Origin: Prosthecomicrobium sp. N25
GTDB taxonomy: Bacteria > Pseudomonadota > Alphaproteobacteria > Rhizobiales > Ancalomicrobiaceae
DNA: 64,000 bases
Direction of reading: 5' to 3'
Assembly: GCF_037203705.1 (NCBI RefSeq)
Contig: NZ_JBBCAT010000001.1
Coordinates: 469,418 to 533,417 of the forward strand
Shown: piece by piece, positions 1-9,463 of the stretch
Layout of the letters: the number at the start of each line of letters is the position of its first letter
Position numbering within the stretch: the first letter of the stretch is position 1
Notes under the pieces: generated by a model
What the model saw: only the letters and a program-made list of their open reading frames with translations
Told to the model about the DNA's origin: nothing
Databases searched by the model: none
Made by a program: the position numbers and the translations under genes

Positions 1-1556
<1,556 letters not shown>

Positions 1557-1617
1557 ACGGGCGGCGCCGCATCGCCGCATTGACTTCGGTGGCGTGAGGC
1601 ACCCGTAGTGCCTGTGG

Positions 1618-1643
1618 ACGCGACGCGTTTCGTCGCGTATTTT
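1618..1643 (+). terminator. Putative intrinsic terminator after edd
   Basis: A perfect 8-bp inverted repeat (ACGCGACG at 1618-1625, CGTCGCGT at 1631-1638) with a 5-base loop is followed by ATTTTG. It lies about 60 bases after the edd stop codon and immediately before the GntR operator-like palindrome, so it probably ends edd transcription. The T-run is only four bases, so efficiency is uncertain. Confidence 0.5.
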
Positions 1644-1653
1644 GTCAGACAAA
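1641..1653. promoter_or_regulatory. Operator-like palindrome for the FadR-type GntR regulator
   Basis: TTTGTC-A-GACAAA is a perfect 13-base palindrome. Its core TTGTCAGACAA fits the TNGTNNNACNA pattern typical of operators bound by the FadR subfamily of GntR regulators. It lies 27 bases upstream of the ATG at 1680 of such a regulator, consistent with autoregulation. A GTG start at 1608 would place this site inside the coding region, which is one reason for preferring the ATG. Confidence 0.6.
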
Positions 1654-1679
1654 TTTCCGACGGGCACGGCGGCGCGACA

Positions 1680-2405
1680 ATGCAGAAACAACCCTCCTCC
1701 GGGCCACTCGCGCTCGGAACGTTCCCGCGCTCCAAGAACCTCGTCGGCATGCTGTCCGAGCACTTGGAGCGGGAGATCCGGGAGGGCCGCCTGGTCCCGG
1801 GCGACCGTCTGCCGACCGAGGCGGCGCTCGCCGCCTCCGCGGGCGTCAGCCGGACGGTGGTCCGTGAGGCGGTGGCGTCGCTGAAGGCCTCCGGACTCGT
1901 CGAGACCCGCCAAGGCGCCGGCGCCTTCGTGCGCCAGCCGCCGCCGGGTTTCGGCCCCGTGCCCGGGATCGAGCGCGCCACCGTCGACGACATCGTCTGG
2001 ATCCTGGAACTGCGGCTCGCCGTCGAGGTCGAGGCCGCCGCGCTGGCCGCATCCCGGCGCAAGCCCGCGGACATCGAGGCCCTGGACGGCGCGCTCGCCG
2101 AAATGGCGCGCGCCCATGCGGTCGGCCAGGACGGCGTGGCCGCCGACCTCGCCTTCCACCGAGCGCTGGCGGCCGCGACCGGAAACCCCTACTTCGGCCG
2201 ATTTCTCGACCAACTCGGCGAGCTGGCGCTGCCCCGCCGCCGCCTGACGCCGCACAAGACCTTCGGACCGGACTACCTGGATCTCGTCGAACGCGAGCAC
2301 CGCGCCATCCGCGACGCGGTCGTGGCAGGCGACGCCGCCCTCGCCGCCGCCGCCATGCGCGGCCATCTCGCGGGCAGCCGCGCCCGCTACGCCGGCCTCG
2401 CCTGA
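1680..2405 (+). CDS. FadR-subfamily GntR transcriptional regulator
   Basis: This 241-residue regulator has an N-terminal winged helix-turn-helix (residues about 20-88: [23 protein letters not shown], then the recognition helix around [13 protein letters not shown]). It also has a C-terminal FCD ligand-binding domain (about 105-230) with the helical FHRAL and EHRAI segments that carry the conserved metal-site histidines. FCD regulators usually sense small organic acids, and the flanking edd and TRAP transporter genes suggest a sugar acid or its breakdown product. The ATG at 1680 is preferred over an in-frame GTG at 1608 because the domain begins right after it and a perfect operator-like palindrome lies at 1641-1653. 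It probably represses itself and the transporter downstream. The effector cannot be read from the sequence. Confidence 0.88.
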   Translation: MQKQPSSGPLALGTFPRSKNLVGMLSEHLEREIREGRLVPGDRLPTEAALAASAGVSRTVVREAVASLKASGLVETRQGAGAFVRQPPPGFGPVPGIERATVDDIVWILELRLAVEVEAAALAASRRKPADIEALDGALAEMARAHAVGQDGVAADLAFHRALAAATGNPYFGRFLDQLGELALPRRRLTPHKTFGPDYLDLVEREHRAIRDAVVAGDAALAAAAMRGHLAGSRARYAGLA

Positions 2406-2606
2406 CCGGCTTCCCCGCCCCGTCCCCGGCCCGCTCCCCGACCCGCTCCGCGTGCGGCACGTGAAACGTGCCTTCGCGTTGAGCCGAAGCTTGACGCTGA
2501 AAGTTGTATGATGATAGGACGAATTTAGGGAAGCAAGCGGCGGAGGGTCAGGCCACGGGACCGGTCCCCCGCTGAACCGGCGCGCTGCGCCTCAGGGAGG
2601 AAAGCC

Positions 2607-3590
2607 ATGTTCGACGTGTTTCGGAAGACCGCCGCCGCGCTCGCGCTCTCGGCCGGCATCCTGGCGGCCGGATCCGCCGGCGCCCAGGTGGTGCTCAGGT
2701 CCGCCGACATCCACCCCGACGGCTATCCGACCGTCGACGCCGTGAAGTACATGGGCCAGCTCGTCGAGGAGCGCACCAAGGGCCGCGTCAAGATCCAGGT
2801 CTTCAACAACCGCCAGCTCGGCGAGGAGAAGGATACGATCGAGCAGACCCGGTTCGGCGTCATCGACATGAACCGGATCAACACCGCGCCCTTCAACAAC
2901 CTGGTGCCCGCCACCCAGGTCCTCGGCCTGCCCTTCCTGTTCCGTTCCACCGAGCACATGCACAAGGTGGTCGACGGCGAGATCGGCGACGCCATCCTGA
3001 AGGAGTTCGAGCCGCACGGCCTGGTCGCGCTCGCCTTCTACGACAGCGGCGCGCGGAACTTCTACACGACCAAGAAGCAGATCAAGTCGCTGGAAGACCT
3101 GAAGGGTATGAAGATCCGCGTGCAGCAGTCGGACCTGTGGATCGCCATGATGCAGGCCTTCGGGGCCAACGCGACCCCGATGCCCTTCGGCGAGGTCTAT
3201 TCCGCCCTGCAGACCGGCGTCGTCGACGGGGCCGAGAACAACTGGCCGTCCTACGAGTCCTCGCGCCACTTCGAGGTCTCGAAGTTCTACACCCTGACCG
3301 AGCACTCCCTGACCCCGGAGGTGCTTGTCATGTCCAAGCGGAGCTTCGACAAGCTTTCGCCCGACGACCAGAAGATCGTCCGCGCCGCCGCCAAGGAGTC
3401 CGTCGCCAAGATGCGCGAACTCTGGGTCGCCCGCGAGAAGGTCTCCGAGGCCAAGGTCCGCGAGTCCGGCGCGGTCGTCGCCACTGTCGACAAGACGCCC
3501 TTCATCAACGCCATGAAGCCGGTCTACGACAAGTTCGTCACCGACGCGAAGATGAAGGACCTCGTCACCCGGATCCAGGCCGTCCGGTGA
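2607..3590 (+). CDS. dctP: TRAP transporter periplasmic solute-binding protein (DctP family)
   Basis: This 327-residue secreted binding protein delivers its ligand to the DctQ/DctM membrane pair encoded next. Residues 1-26 form a signal peptide (short basic start, Ala/Leu-rich core, cleavage after SAGA). The mature part has the DctP fold, including SGARNFYT (Arg150), GMKIRVQ (Arg171, the usual carboxylate-clamping arginine) and QTGVVDGAENNWPSYES around 202-218. The last motif is characteristic of the sugar-acid/hexuronate branch of the family. A strong ribosome site (GGGAGGA) precedes the ATG. The neighbouring edd suggests an aldonate or uronate ligand, but this is inference. In the 200-base upstream gap a TTGACG (2491) and a TATGAT (2507) are visible but only 10 bases apart, so no promoter is called. 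Confidence 0.93.
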   Translation: MFDVFRKTAAALALSAGILAAGSAGAQVVLRSADIHPDGYPTVDAVKYMGQLVEERTKGRVKIQVFNNRQLGEEKDTIEQTRFGVIDMNRINTAPFNNLVPATQVLGLPFLFRSTEHMHKVVDGEIGDAILKEFEPHGLVALAFYDSGARNFYTTKKQIKSLEDLKGMKIRVQQSDLWIAMMQAFGANATPMPFGEVYSALQTGVVDGAENNWPSYESSRHFEVSKFYTLTEHSLTPEVLVMSKRSFDKLSPDDQKIVRAAAKESVAKMRELWVAREKVSEAKVRESGAVVATVDKTPFINAMKPVYDKFVTDAKMKDLVTRIQAVR

Positions 3591-3600
3591 GGCACCTCGA

Positions 3601-3656
3601 CTGCGGCCCTGCCGCAGCTCGACTGCGGCCCGGCCCTGCCGCCGGGCCCGCATTTT
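3601..3656 (+). terminator. Tandem hairpins between dctP and dctQ (attenuator-like)
   Basis: Two hairpins sit directly after the dctP stop. CTGCGGC/GCCGCAG has a 3-base loop (3601-3617), and GGCCCGGC/GCCGGGCC (3627-3648, 6-base loop) is followed by CGCATTTTCTC. Such structures after a binding-protein gene often stabilise its mRNA or partly terminate transcription, giving more binding protein than membrane subunits. That role is inferred here. Confidence 0.4.
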
Positions 3657-3729
3657 CTCCCGGTCCGGCGCCGTCGCGAGTCCGCCGGATCCGCCTCCGC
3701 TCGTCCCGGGTGCCACCAAGGAAACCCTC

Positions 3730-4311
3730 ATGCCGCCGGTCTCGTCCGACCCCGCCCGCCTCCGCGAGGAGGCCGCTCCGCCGCCGGGGGCGCTCCGTCC
3801 CGTGCTCGGCGCCCTCGCGCGCCTGAACGGCGTCCTCGCGGTCGCCTGCCTGTGGCTCGCCGCCTTCGGCATCGTCGCCATGACGGTGGTGGTCGGCTGG
3901 CAGGTTTTCGGCCGTTACGTCCTCAACGACACGCCCACATGGGCCGAGCCCCTCACCCTCCAGCTGATGGGCTGGTTCATCATCCTCGGCTCCGCGGTCG
4001 GCGTGCGCGAGGCCTTCCACCTCGGCCTCGATCTCGTCCAGCACGTGGTGCCGCCGGTCGTCGCCAAGGTGATGGACGGCATCAGCTACGTTCTGATCGC
4101 CGCCTTCGGTCTCGCCATGACCTGGTACTCGTGGGAACTCGCCGAGGGCACCTGGGCCGCCACGCTGCCGGTCCTCGGCATCCCGGGCGGCTGGGACTTC
4201 ATGCCCCAGGTCGTCGGCGGCGTCCTCCTCTTCCTCTTCGCCCTGGAGCGCCTGCTCGGGCTCGTCGCCGGTGTCGAGCACGAGGGCGTGGCCTTGCAGG
4301 AGCTCGCCTGA
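3730..4311 (+). CDS. dctQ: TRAP transporter small permease subunit (DctQ family)
   Basis: This 193-residue inner-membrane protein has about four hydrophobic helices. The first runs from VLAVACLWLAAFGIVAM, followed by the family segment WQVFGRYVLNDTPTWAEPL, then GWFIILGSAVGVREAFHLG, a third helix near YVLIAAFGLAMTW and a last one near GGVLLFLFALERLLG. DctQ has no known catalytic residues and acts with DctM to form the sodium-driven permease. The N-terminal 30 residues are proline- and alanine-rich and probably cytoplasmic. AAGGAAA lies at good distance before the ATG. Its TGA overlaps the dctM ATG by one base (TGATG), indicating translational coupling. Confidence 0.92.
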   Translation: MPPVSSDPARLREEAAPPPGALRPVLGALARLNGVLAVACLWLAAFGIVAMTVVVGWQVFGRYVLNDTPTWAEPLTLQLMGWFIILGSAVGVREAFHLGLDLVQHVVPPVVAKVMDGISYVLIAAFGLAMTWYSWELAEGTWAATLPVLGIPGGWDFMPQVVGGVLLFLFALERLLGLVAGVEHEGVALQELA

Positions 4312-5591
4312 TGGAACTCTGGATCCTGTTCGGCTCCTTCACGCTGCTGATGTTCCTCGGCACGCCGATCGCCTTCTGCCTCGGGCTGTCGTCGCTCGCC
4401 ACCGTGATCTACATGGACCTGCCGCCGCTGGTGGTCTTCCAGCAGATCAACTCAGGCATGAACGCCTTCTCGATGATGGCGATCCCCTTCTTCATCTTCG
4501 CCGGCGACCTGATGATCCGCGGCGGCATCGCCGAGAAGCTGATCCAGTTCGCCGCCAGCCTGGTCGGGCACTTCCGTGGCGGGCTCGGTCAGGTGAACGT
4601 GGTCTCCTCGACCCTCTTCGGCGGCATCTCCGGCTCGGCCGTCGCCGACGCCTCGGCGATCGGCGGCCTGATGATCCCCCAGATGGCGGCGCGCGGCTAC
4701 GACCGCGACTACGCGGTCAACGTGACGGTCAACTCGGCCATCATCGCGCTGCTGATCCCGCCCTCCCACAACATGATCATCTACTCGATCGCGGCGGGCG
4801 GCACGCTGTCGGTGGCCGACCTCTTCACGGCCGGCATCCTGCCGGGCCTGCTCCTCGCCGCCGCCCTGATGCTGGCCGCCTACTGGGTGGCCCGCACCCG
4901 CGGCTACCCGGCCGACCCCTTCCCGGGCTGGCGCGCGGTCGGCCGCTACCTTCTCGTCGCCTCCCCCGGCATCCTGCTCATCGGCATCATCTTCGGCGGC
5001 GTCCGCTCCGGCGTCTTCACCGCCACCGAGAGCTCCTGCATCGCCGTCATCTACGCCTTCCTGGTCGCGCTGCTCGTCTATCGCCAGCTCGACTGGGCGG
5101 CCTTCAAGGAGGCGACCTTCGGGGCCGTGCGCACGACCGCCATGGTGCTTCTGGTGATCGGCACCGCCGGCGCCTTCGGCTGGCTGATGGCGCTCCTGCA
5201 GGTCCCGGCCGCCACCGTGAAGCTCCTGCAGAGCGTCACCACCGATCCGATCGCGATCCTGCTGCTGGTCAACGCCATCCTGCTCTTCCTCGGCACCTTC
5301 ATGGACATGGCGCCGATGATCATCATCCTGACCCCCGTGCTCCTGCCGGTGGTCATGAAGTTCGGCGTCGACCCGGTCCACTTCGGCGTGATCCTGATCC
5401 TCAACGCCGGCATCGGGCTGAACACGCCGCCGGTCGGCTCGGTCCTCTTCGTCGGCTGCGCTGTCGGCCGGATCACGATCCGGGAAGCCATGCGGACGAT
5501 CTGGCCCTTCTTCGGCGCCTCGGTCGCGGTGCTGATGGCGGTCACCTACATCCCCGGGCTAAGCCTCTGGCTGCCCGCCTTCTTCCGCTGA
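4311..5591 (+). CDS. dctM: TRAP transporter large permease subunit (DctM family)
   Basis: This is a 426-residue polytopic inner-membrane protein of the DctM/SiaM transporter family, the usual family length. It starts at the ATG in the TGATG overlap with dctQ. Diagnostic stretches are FLGTPIAFCLGLSS near the N-terminus, AIPFFIFAGDLMIRGGIAEKL around 60-80, GGISGSAVADASAIGGLMIP (sodium and substrate site region), LIPPSHNMIIYS, and near the C-terminus LNAGIGLNTPPVGSVLFVG. These repeat-related elements form the elevator-type transport core. It completes a three-gene DctPQM transporter that probably imports a sugar acid feeding the Entner-Doudoroff route. The gene ends 5 bases before a convergent minus-strand gene. 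Confidence 0.94.
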   Translation: MELWILFGSFTLLMFLGTPIAFCLGLSSLATVIYMDLPPLVVFQQINSGMNAFSMMAIPFFIFAGDLMIRGGIAEKLIQFAASLVGHFRGGLGQVNVVSSTLFGGISGSAVADASAIGGLMIPQMAARGYDRDYAVNVTVNSAIIALLIPPSHNMIIYSIAAGGTLSVADLFTAGILPGLLLAAALMLAAYWVARTRGYPADPFPGWRAVGRYLLVASPGILLIGIIFGGVRSGVFTATESSCIAVIYAFLVALLVYRQLDWAAFKEATFGAVRTTAMVLLVIGTAGAFGWLMALLQVPAATVKLLQSVTTDPIAILLLVNAILLFLGTFMDMAPMIIILTPVLLPVVMKFGVDPVHFGVILILNAGIGLNTPPVGSVLFVGCAVGRITIREAMRTIWPFFGASVAVLMAVTYIPGLSLWLPAFFR

Positions 5592-5595
5592 CCGG

Positions 5596-5997
5596 TCACT
5601 CGGTACAAGCCGCGCCGAGCACGGCCGCGATGGCCTCGCGCCCCTCCGGGAACAACGGGGCGTCCAAGGACAGGAACGACCGCCCCGGCCCGCCGGCCTG
5701 CTCCGGGTAGGCCGCCGCGAAGGACCGGGTGCCGCTTCGCCGGTCGAGGACCTCGACCGCGCCGCCCCGGACCGCGATACGCTCCCGGCCGAGCACCTCG
5801 GCCGGCTCGCCGGGATAGGGCGGATGCCCGTCCCAGACCCGCACGTCCACGCCGCCGACCCGGGCGGACCATTCCCGCACGATGAGGCCGGGAATGCCGA
5901 GCACGTCCGTGTGGCTCCGGGTCGCGACGGCGGGCGCGGCGGCGCCCTCCGGCAGGAAGACGGTCAGCCAGCCGATCAGCAGCGTCTTGCAGGCCAT
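5596..5997 (-). CDS. Small secreted protein of unknown function
   Basis: I do not recognise a family for this 133-residue protein. The first 25 residues (MACKTLLIGWLTVFL then PEGAAAPAVA) look like a signal peptide, so the product is probably exported. The mature part is short, with Gly/Pro turns and segments such as VREWSARVGGVDVRVWDG and ERIAVRGGAVEVLDRRSG that could form beta strands, and a single cysteine near the end. A good ribosome site (GGAGGGA, 4 bases before the ATG) and high third-position GC in this frame support coding. It converges with dctM, with 4 bases between the stop codons. No functional link to its neighbours is evident. Confidence 0.7.
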   Translation of the reverse strand: MACKTLLIGWLTVFLPEGAAAPAVATRSHTDVLGIPGLIVREWSARVGGVDVRVWDGHPPYPGEPAEVLGRERIAVRGGAVEVLDRRSGTRSFAAAYPEQAGGPGRSFLSLDAPLFPEGREAIAAVLGAACTE

Positions 5998-6128
5998 GCG
6001 TCCCTCCGCGTCGCACCCGATGCGCTGTCCCAAGGGAAGGCCGCGACCGTGGCGAAGCCGTGGCGGGGCGGTCCGCCCGGCATCGCGCCGTGCGGAGCCG
6101 GTCGGGGTCGAACGTCGCGAAACGCGGA

Positions 6129-6884
6129 TCAGTCGGCGAGCAGGAAGCGGGAGGGGAAGGGGTAGACCCGGCCCTCGCCGAGAAGATGGGCGACGAGGCT
6201 CGTCCGCTCGAAGAGGCCCCGGTAGGCGCGGTCGAGCAGGTTGAGCCCGCCCGCATAGGCCCCGAAGGCCGGCAGGACGAGGCGCCGCCCGTCCGTCGCG
6301 AAGCAGCGCCGGCGCACCGACTTCGGCCTGAGCGCCACCCGGGCCGCTGGGTGCAGGTGCCCTGCCACCTCGCCCTCCGGCCCGTCCGGCGACGGTTCGT
6401 GCCGGAACACCAGCGGCCCGATCGCGAGCTCGGCCACCGTCCGCCCGCCGATGCAGCCGACGAGCCGGGCATCGTGATTGCCCGCGATCCAGATCCACTC
6501 GCGCCCGGCCTGCAGCGCCTCGATCCGGGCTCGGTCGGCGGGCTGCAGCCGCTCCAGCGCGAAGGGATCGTGGAAGGCGTCCCCGAGCGAGACGATCCGT
6601 CCGGGCGCGAACCGGACGACGACGCCCGCCAGCGCCGCCAGCGTCGCCGCGGTGTCGTAGGGCGGCAGGAGCGCGCCGCGCCGGGCCCCGGATGAGCCCT
6701 TCTCGAGATGCAGGTCGGCGACCACCAGCGTCGCTTCGGCCGGCCACCACAGGACCCCCTCGGGCAGCAGCACGAGATCGGCCCCGGCCAGGGACACGGC
6801 CGAACCCTCCGGGGGCCCGGGCCGGACCGCCCGGGGCACGCCGCCCGGGTCGCCGTCGGGGCTGTCGGTCCACGCGATTCGCAT
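6129..6884 (-). CDS. pdeM: Ligase-associated DNA damage response endonuclease PdeM (metallophosphoesterase)
   Basis: This is a calcineurin-type metallophosphoesterase of 251 residues from the ATG at 6884 (an upstream in-frame ATG at 6944 would add 20). The full metal-binding set is visible in order: VVADLHLEKG (DxH), SLGDAFHD (GD), IAGNHDA (GNHD), FRHEP (H) and AGHLHPAA (GHxH). The segment LVLLPEGVLWWPAEATLVVADLHLEKG, and the closing PAFGAYAGGLNLLD, are typical of the PdeM subfamily found with a DNA ligase, an Lhr-like helicase and an exonuclease in bacterial DNA repair clusters. None of those partners is next to it here, so the repair role rests on family membership. It could alternatively act as a general phosphodiesterase. 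Confidence 0.85.
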   Translation of the reverse strand: MRIAWTDSPDGDPGGVPRAVRPGPPEGSAVSLAGADLVLLPEGVLWWPAEATLVVADLHLEKGSSGARRGALLPPYDTAATLAALAGVVVRFAPGRIVSLGDAFHDPFALERLQPADRARIEALQAGREWIWIAGNHDARLVGCIGGRTVAELAIGPLVFRHEPSPDGPEGEVAGHLHPAARVALRPKSVRRRCFATDGRRLVLPAFGAYAGGLNLLDRAYRGLFERTSLVAHLLGEGRVYPFPSRFLLAD

Positions 6885-6954
6885 GACCGCAGTCTGCCAG
6901 ACGGTGAAAAGCCCCGCACGCGGAAAATCCCGCTTTGTTCTCATGTCCCGACCG

Positions 6955-7389
6955 TCAGTTGATGATCCGTCCCTCGCCGGGCAGGTCGAGCGAGAAGGCC
7001 GGGATCTCGACGGTCAGCCGCTCGCCGCGACCGGTCTCCACCTGGTAGTGGCCGACCATGAAGCCGGACGGCGTCGTGAGCGGGCAGCCGGACGTGTATT
7101 CGTAGGAGTCGCCCGGCAGGATCACCGGCTCCTCGCCGACCACCCCGGGTCCGCGAACCTCCTGCTGCTTTCCGTTTCCGTCCACGATGCGCCAGTAGCG
7201 CGCGCGCAGCTGGATCGTCTCCTGGGACAGGTTGGTGATCTCAACCGTATAGGCCCAGAAGAACCGGGATTCGCCCGGATCGGACCGGTCCTCCAGGTAC
7301 CGGGGCGCGACGACGACGCGGATGCCGTGGCTCACCGCCTCGTAGCGCCAGGCCTGTGACTTGGGGTCTTGCGCGCCCTTCGGCTGCAT
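6955..7389 (-). CDS. apaG: ApaG family protein
   Basis: This is an ApaG/DUF525 domain protein, a small fibronectin-like beta sandwich of unknown exact role that has been linked to cobalt resistance, magnesium efflux and Ap4A metabolism. From the ATG at 7389 it is 144 residues. Another ATG at 7410 would add seven, and neither has a clear ribosome site. The family core is unmistakable: FWAYTVEITNLSQETIQL, ARYWRIVDGNGK, VRGPGVVGEEPVILPGDSYEY, TSGCPLTTPSGFMVGHYQV. The usual length is about 125-130, so the first dozen residues may be non-conserved. It is transcribed toward pdeM, 70 bases apart. Confidence 0.92.
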   Translation of the reverse strand: MQPKGAQDPKSQAWRYEAVSHGIRVVVAPRYLEDRSDPGESRFFWAYTVEITNLSQETIQLRARYWRIVDGNGKQQEVRGPGVVGEEPVILPGDSYEYTSGCPLTTPSGFMVGHYQVETGRGERLTVEIPAFSLDLPGEGRIIN

Positions 7390-7548
7390 GGGCAGGATCC
7401 GGCACCACATTCTCGAATAAGCAGGATAGCGCTATTACGGGACGGTTGGGCAAGGGCCAAGCCCGCCCATCGCCGCATGGACTACCGGCCCCGGCGGCAT
7501 AGATTGGCGCCGGTTGGTGCCGGGCGGGCGAGGGGGGGCTGGTCGAAT

Positions 7549-8157
7549 ATGCTGGACGGCATCATGCGGCGGCTCGTCGACGGGCCGCTCGACCGGGCCG
7601 GCGCCCGGCTCGCCGCCGCGGGCGTCGGCGCGGACGCCTTGACGGCCGCGGGCCTCGTGGTGGGCCTCGGCGCCGCGGCCGCGATCGCCGCCGGGGCGAC
7701 GCTCCTCGGCCTTGTCCTGGTCCTCGCCAGCCGCCTCGCCGACGGCCTGGACGGCGCCGTCGCGCGGGCGACGCGCAAGACCGATCTCGGCGGCTTCCTC
7801 GACATCGTCTGCGACTTCGTCTTCTACGGCGCCGTGCCGCTCGCCTTCGCGGCCCTCGACCCCGCGCGCAACGCCCTGCCGGCCGCCTTCCTGCTGGTCA
7901 CCTTCTACGTCAACGGGGCGAGCTTCCTCGGCTACGCGATCCTGGCCGCGAAGCACGGGATGGAGACGCGCGCCCGCGGCTCCAAGTCCCTCTACTTCAC
8001 GACCGGTCTCGCGGAGGGCACCGAGACCATCGCGGTCTTCCTCGCCGCCTGCCTCTGGCCCGCCGCCTTCCCGGCGCTCGCGGTCGGCTTCGGGCTTCTC
8101 TGCCTGCTCACCACGGCCGCCCGGGTGCGCCTCGCCATGACGACCTTCCGGTCCTGA
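7549..8157 (+). CDS. CDP-alcohol phosphatidyltransferase family membrane protein
   Basis: This 202-residue integral membrane enzyme should transfer a phosphatidyl or phospho-alcohol group from a CDP-linked donor. The signature is present as ADGLDGAVARATRKTDLGG then FLDIVCD, matching DGxxDGxxAR...G...D...D. Here 7 rather than the usual 8 residues separate AR from the glycine. Five or six hydrophobic helices are visible (AAAAIAAGATLLGLVLVLA, PAAFLLVTFYVNGASFLGYAIL, TIAVFLAACLWPAAFPALAVGF). The alcohol acceptor cannot be inferred from sequence. It starts at the ATG at 7549, after a G-rich stretch, and converges with metZ, with 4 bases between the stop codons. Confidence 0.88.
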   Translation: MLDGIMRRLVDGPLDRAGARLAAAGVGADALTAAGLVVGLGAAAAIAAGATLLGLVLVLASRLADGLDGAVARATRKTDLGGFLDIVCDFVFYGAVPLAFAALDPARNALPAAFLLVTFYVNGASFLGYAILAAKHGMETRARGSKSLYFTTGLAEGTETIAVFLAACLWPAAFPALAVGFGLLCLLTTAARVRLAMTTFRS

Positions 8158-8161
8158 CCCG

Positions 8162-9376
8162 TCACTCCGCCGCGGCGGCCGCCGGCCTGACCCGGTCGAG
8201 CGCGGCCGCCAGGTCCTCCACGAGGTCGTCCGGGTCCTCCAGGCCGACCGAGAGCCGGATCATGCCGTCCGAGATGCCGAGTTCGGCCCGCGCCTCCGGG
8301 GTCAGCCGCTGGTGCGTGGTGGTGGCGGGATGGGTGACGAGGCTCTTGGCGTCGCCGAGATTGTTGGAGATGCGGATGATCTCCAGCCCGTTCTCGACCG
8401 CGAAGGCCCCCGCCTTGCCGCCCGCGACCTCGAAGCAGATCAGGCTCGACCCGCCCTTCATCTGCCTGGCGACGGTCGCGGCCTGCGGATGGTCCGCCCG
8501 CCCCGGGTAGATGACGCGGGTGACGGCGGGATGGGCGGCGAGCACGTCGGCGAGCCGCGCCGCGGTCGCGCTCTGCCGCTCGACCCGGACCGGCAGGGTC
8601 TCCAGGCCCTTCAGCAGCACCCAGGCGTTGAACGGGCTGATCGAAGGCCCCGTCTGGCGGATGAAGACCTGCAGGTGCTTGTCCAGGAACGCCTTCGAAC
8701 AGCAGACGACCCCGCCCAGGCAACGGCCCTGGCCGTCGATATGCTTGGTCGCCGAGTAGACGACCACGTCCGCCCCGAGTTCGAGCGGCGACTGGAAGAT
8801 CGGCGTCGCGAACACGTTGTCGACCACCAGCCGCGCGCCCACCTCGTGGGCGATGTCGGCGATGGCGGCGATGTCGTAGACCTCGAGGGTCGGATTGGTC
8901 GGGCTCTCCAGGAAGAAGGCCCGGGTGTTCGGCCGCACCGCATCGCGCCACTGGTCGAGGTCGGCGCCGTCGACGAGGGTCGCCGCGATCCCGAAGCGCG
9001 GCGCCAGATCCTCGACGATGTAGCGGCAGGAGCCGAACAGCGCCTTCGCGGCCACCACGTGGTCGCCGGCCGAGAGCTGCGACAGGAGCGCGGCCGTGAC
9101 GGCCGCCATGCCGGTCGCGGTGGCGCGCGCCACCTCGGAGCCCTCCAGGATCGCCATGCGCTCCTCGAACATGGTCACGGTCGGGTTCGAGAAGCGCGAG
9201 TACTGGTAGCCCGGCGAGAGGTTGAGGAACCGGGCCTCCGCCTCCTCGGCGGAGCCGTACACGAAGCCCTGCGTCAGGAAGAGGGCCTCGGACGTCTCGT
9301 TGAACTGCGAGCGGAGGGTGCCGCCGTGCACGAGTTCGGTGGCGGGGCGCCGGCGGCGCGGGGTGGGGCTGGTCAT
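8162..9376 (-). CDS. metZ: O-succinylhomoserine sulfhydrylase (MetZ)
   Basis: This PLP-dependent enzyme of the Cys/Met metabolism family makes homocysteine directly from O-succinylhomoserine and sulfide for methionine synthesis. The 404-residue length is standard. Visible features are the YxR motif region QYSRFSNPT (59-67), GMAAVTAALL (89-98), LESPTNPTLEVYDI, VDNVFATP, and the Schiff-base lysine in VYSATKHIDGQGR (Lys211). ISNNLGDAKSLVTHPATTTH is typical of MetZ rather than cystathionine enzymes. The leader carries a SAM-II riboswitch and an apparent terminator, which independently supports a methionine role. GAAGGC lies upstream of the ATG. Confidence 0.95.
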   Translation of the reverse strand: MTSPTPRRRRPATELVHGGTLRSQFNETSEALFLTQGFVYGSAEEAEARFLNLSPGYQYSRFSNPTVTMFEERMAILEGSEVARATATGMAAVTAALLSQLSAGDHVVAAKALFGSCRYIVEDLAPRFGIAATLVDGADLDQWRDAVRPNTRAFFLESPTNPTLEVYDIAAIADIAHEVGARLVVDNVFATPIFQSPLELGADVVVYSATKHIDGQGRCLGGVVCCSKAFLDKHLQVFIRQTGPSISPFNAWVLLKGLETLPVRVERQSATAARLADVLAAHPAVTRVIYPGRADHPQAATVARQMKGGSSLICFEVAGGKAGAFAVENGLEIIRISNNLGDAKSLVTHPATTTHQRLTPEARAELGISDGMIRLSVGLEDPDDLVEDLAAALDRVRPAAAAAE

Positions 9377-9411
9377 GCGGCTCGGCCTTCAGGAACGCGT
9401 GCGATGGGCAC

Positions 9412-9444
9412 AAAAAATCCCGGCCGACAAAATGCGGGACCGGG
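9412..9444 (-). terminator. Attenuator terminator hairpin in the metZ leader
   Basis: On the minus strand CCCGGTC pairs with GGCCGGG (7 bp with one G-U) around a 12-base loop, directly followed by ATTTTTT. It lies between the SAM-II aptamer and the metZ start. Its 5' arm overlaps the 3' arm of the hairpin at 9436-9463, so the two cannot form together. This is the arrangement expected for riboswitch-controlled premature termination. Confidence 0.65.
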
Positions 9445-9463
9445 CTCCATCGTTCCCCGGCCC
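9436..9463 (-). promoter_or_regulatory. Antiterminator hairpin in the metZ leader
   Basis: GGGCCGGG, at the 3' edge of the SAM-II aptamer, can pair with CCCGG(T)CCC (8 bp, one bulged T, 11-base loop). This uses the same CCCGG needed by the downstream terminator. If SAM binding locks the AAAGGG end of the aptamer into its pseudoknot, the antiterminator would be weakened and transcription would stop. The switching mechanism is inferred from the pairing. Confidence 0.5.

Noticed and set aside
1608-1679. GTG start at 1608 for the GntR regulator
   Set aside because: It would place the operator-like palindrome and terminator-like hairpin inside the coding region and add 24 residues unlike the family N-terminus.
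2491-2512. Possible promoter TTGACG...TATGAT upstream of dctP
   Set aside because: The two boxes are only 10 bases apart, far from the 16-18 needed, and no better pair was found.
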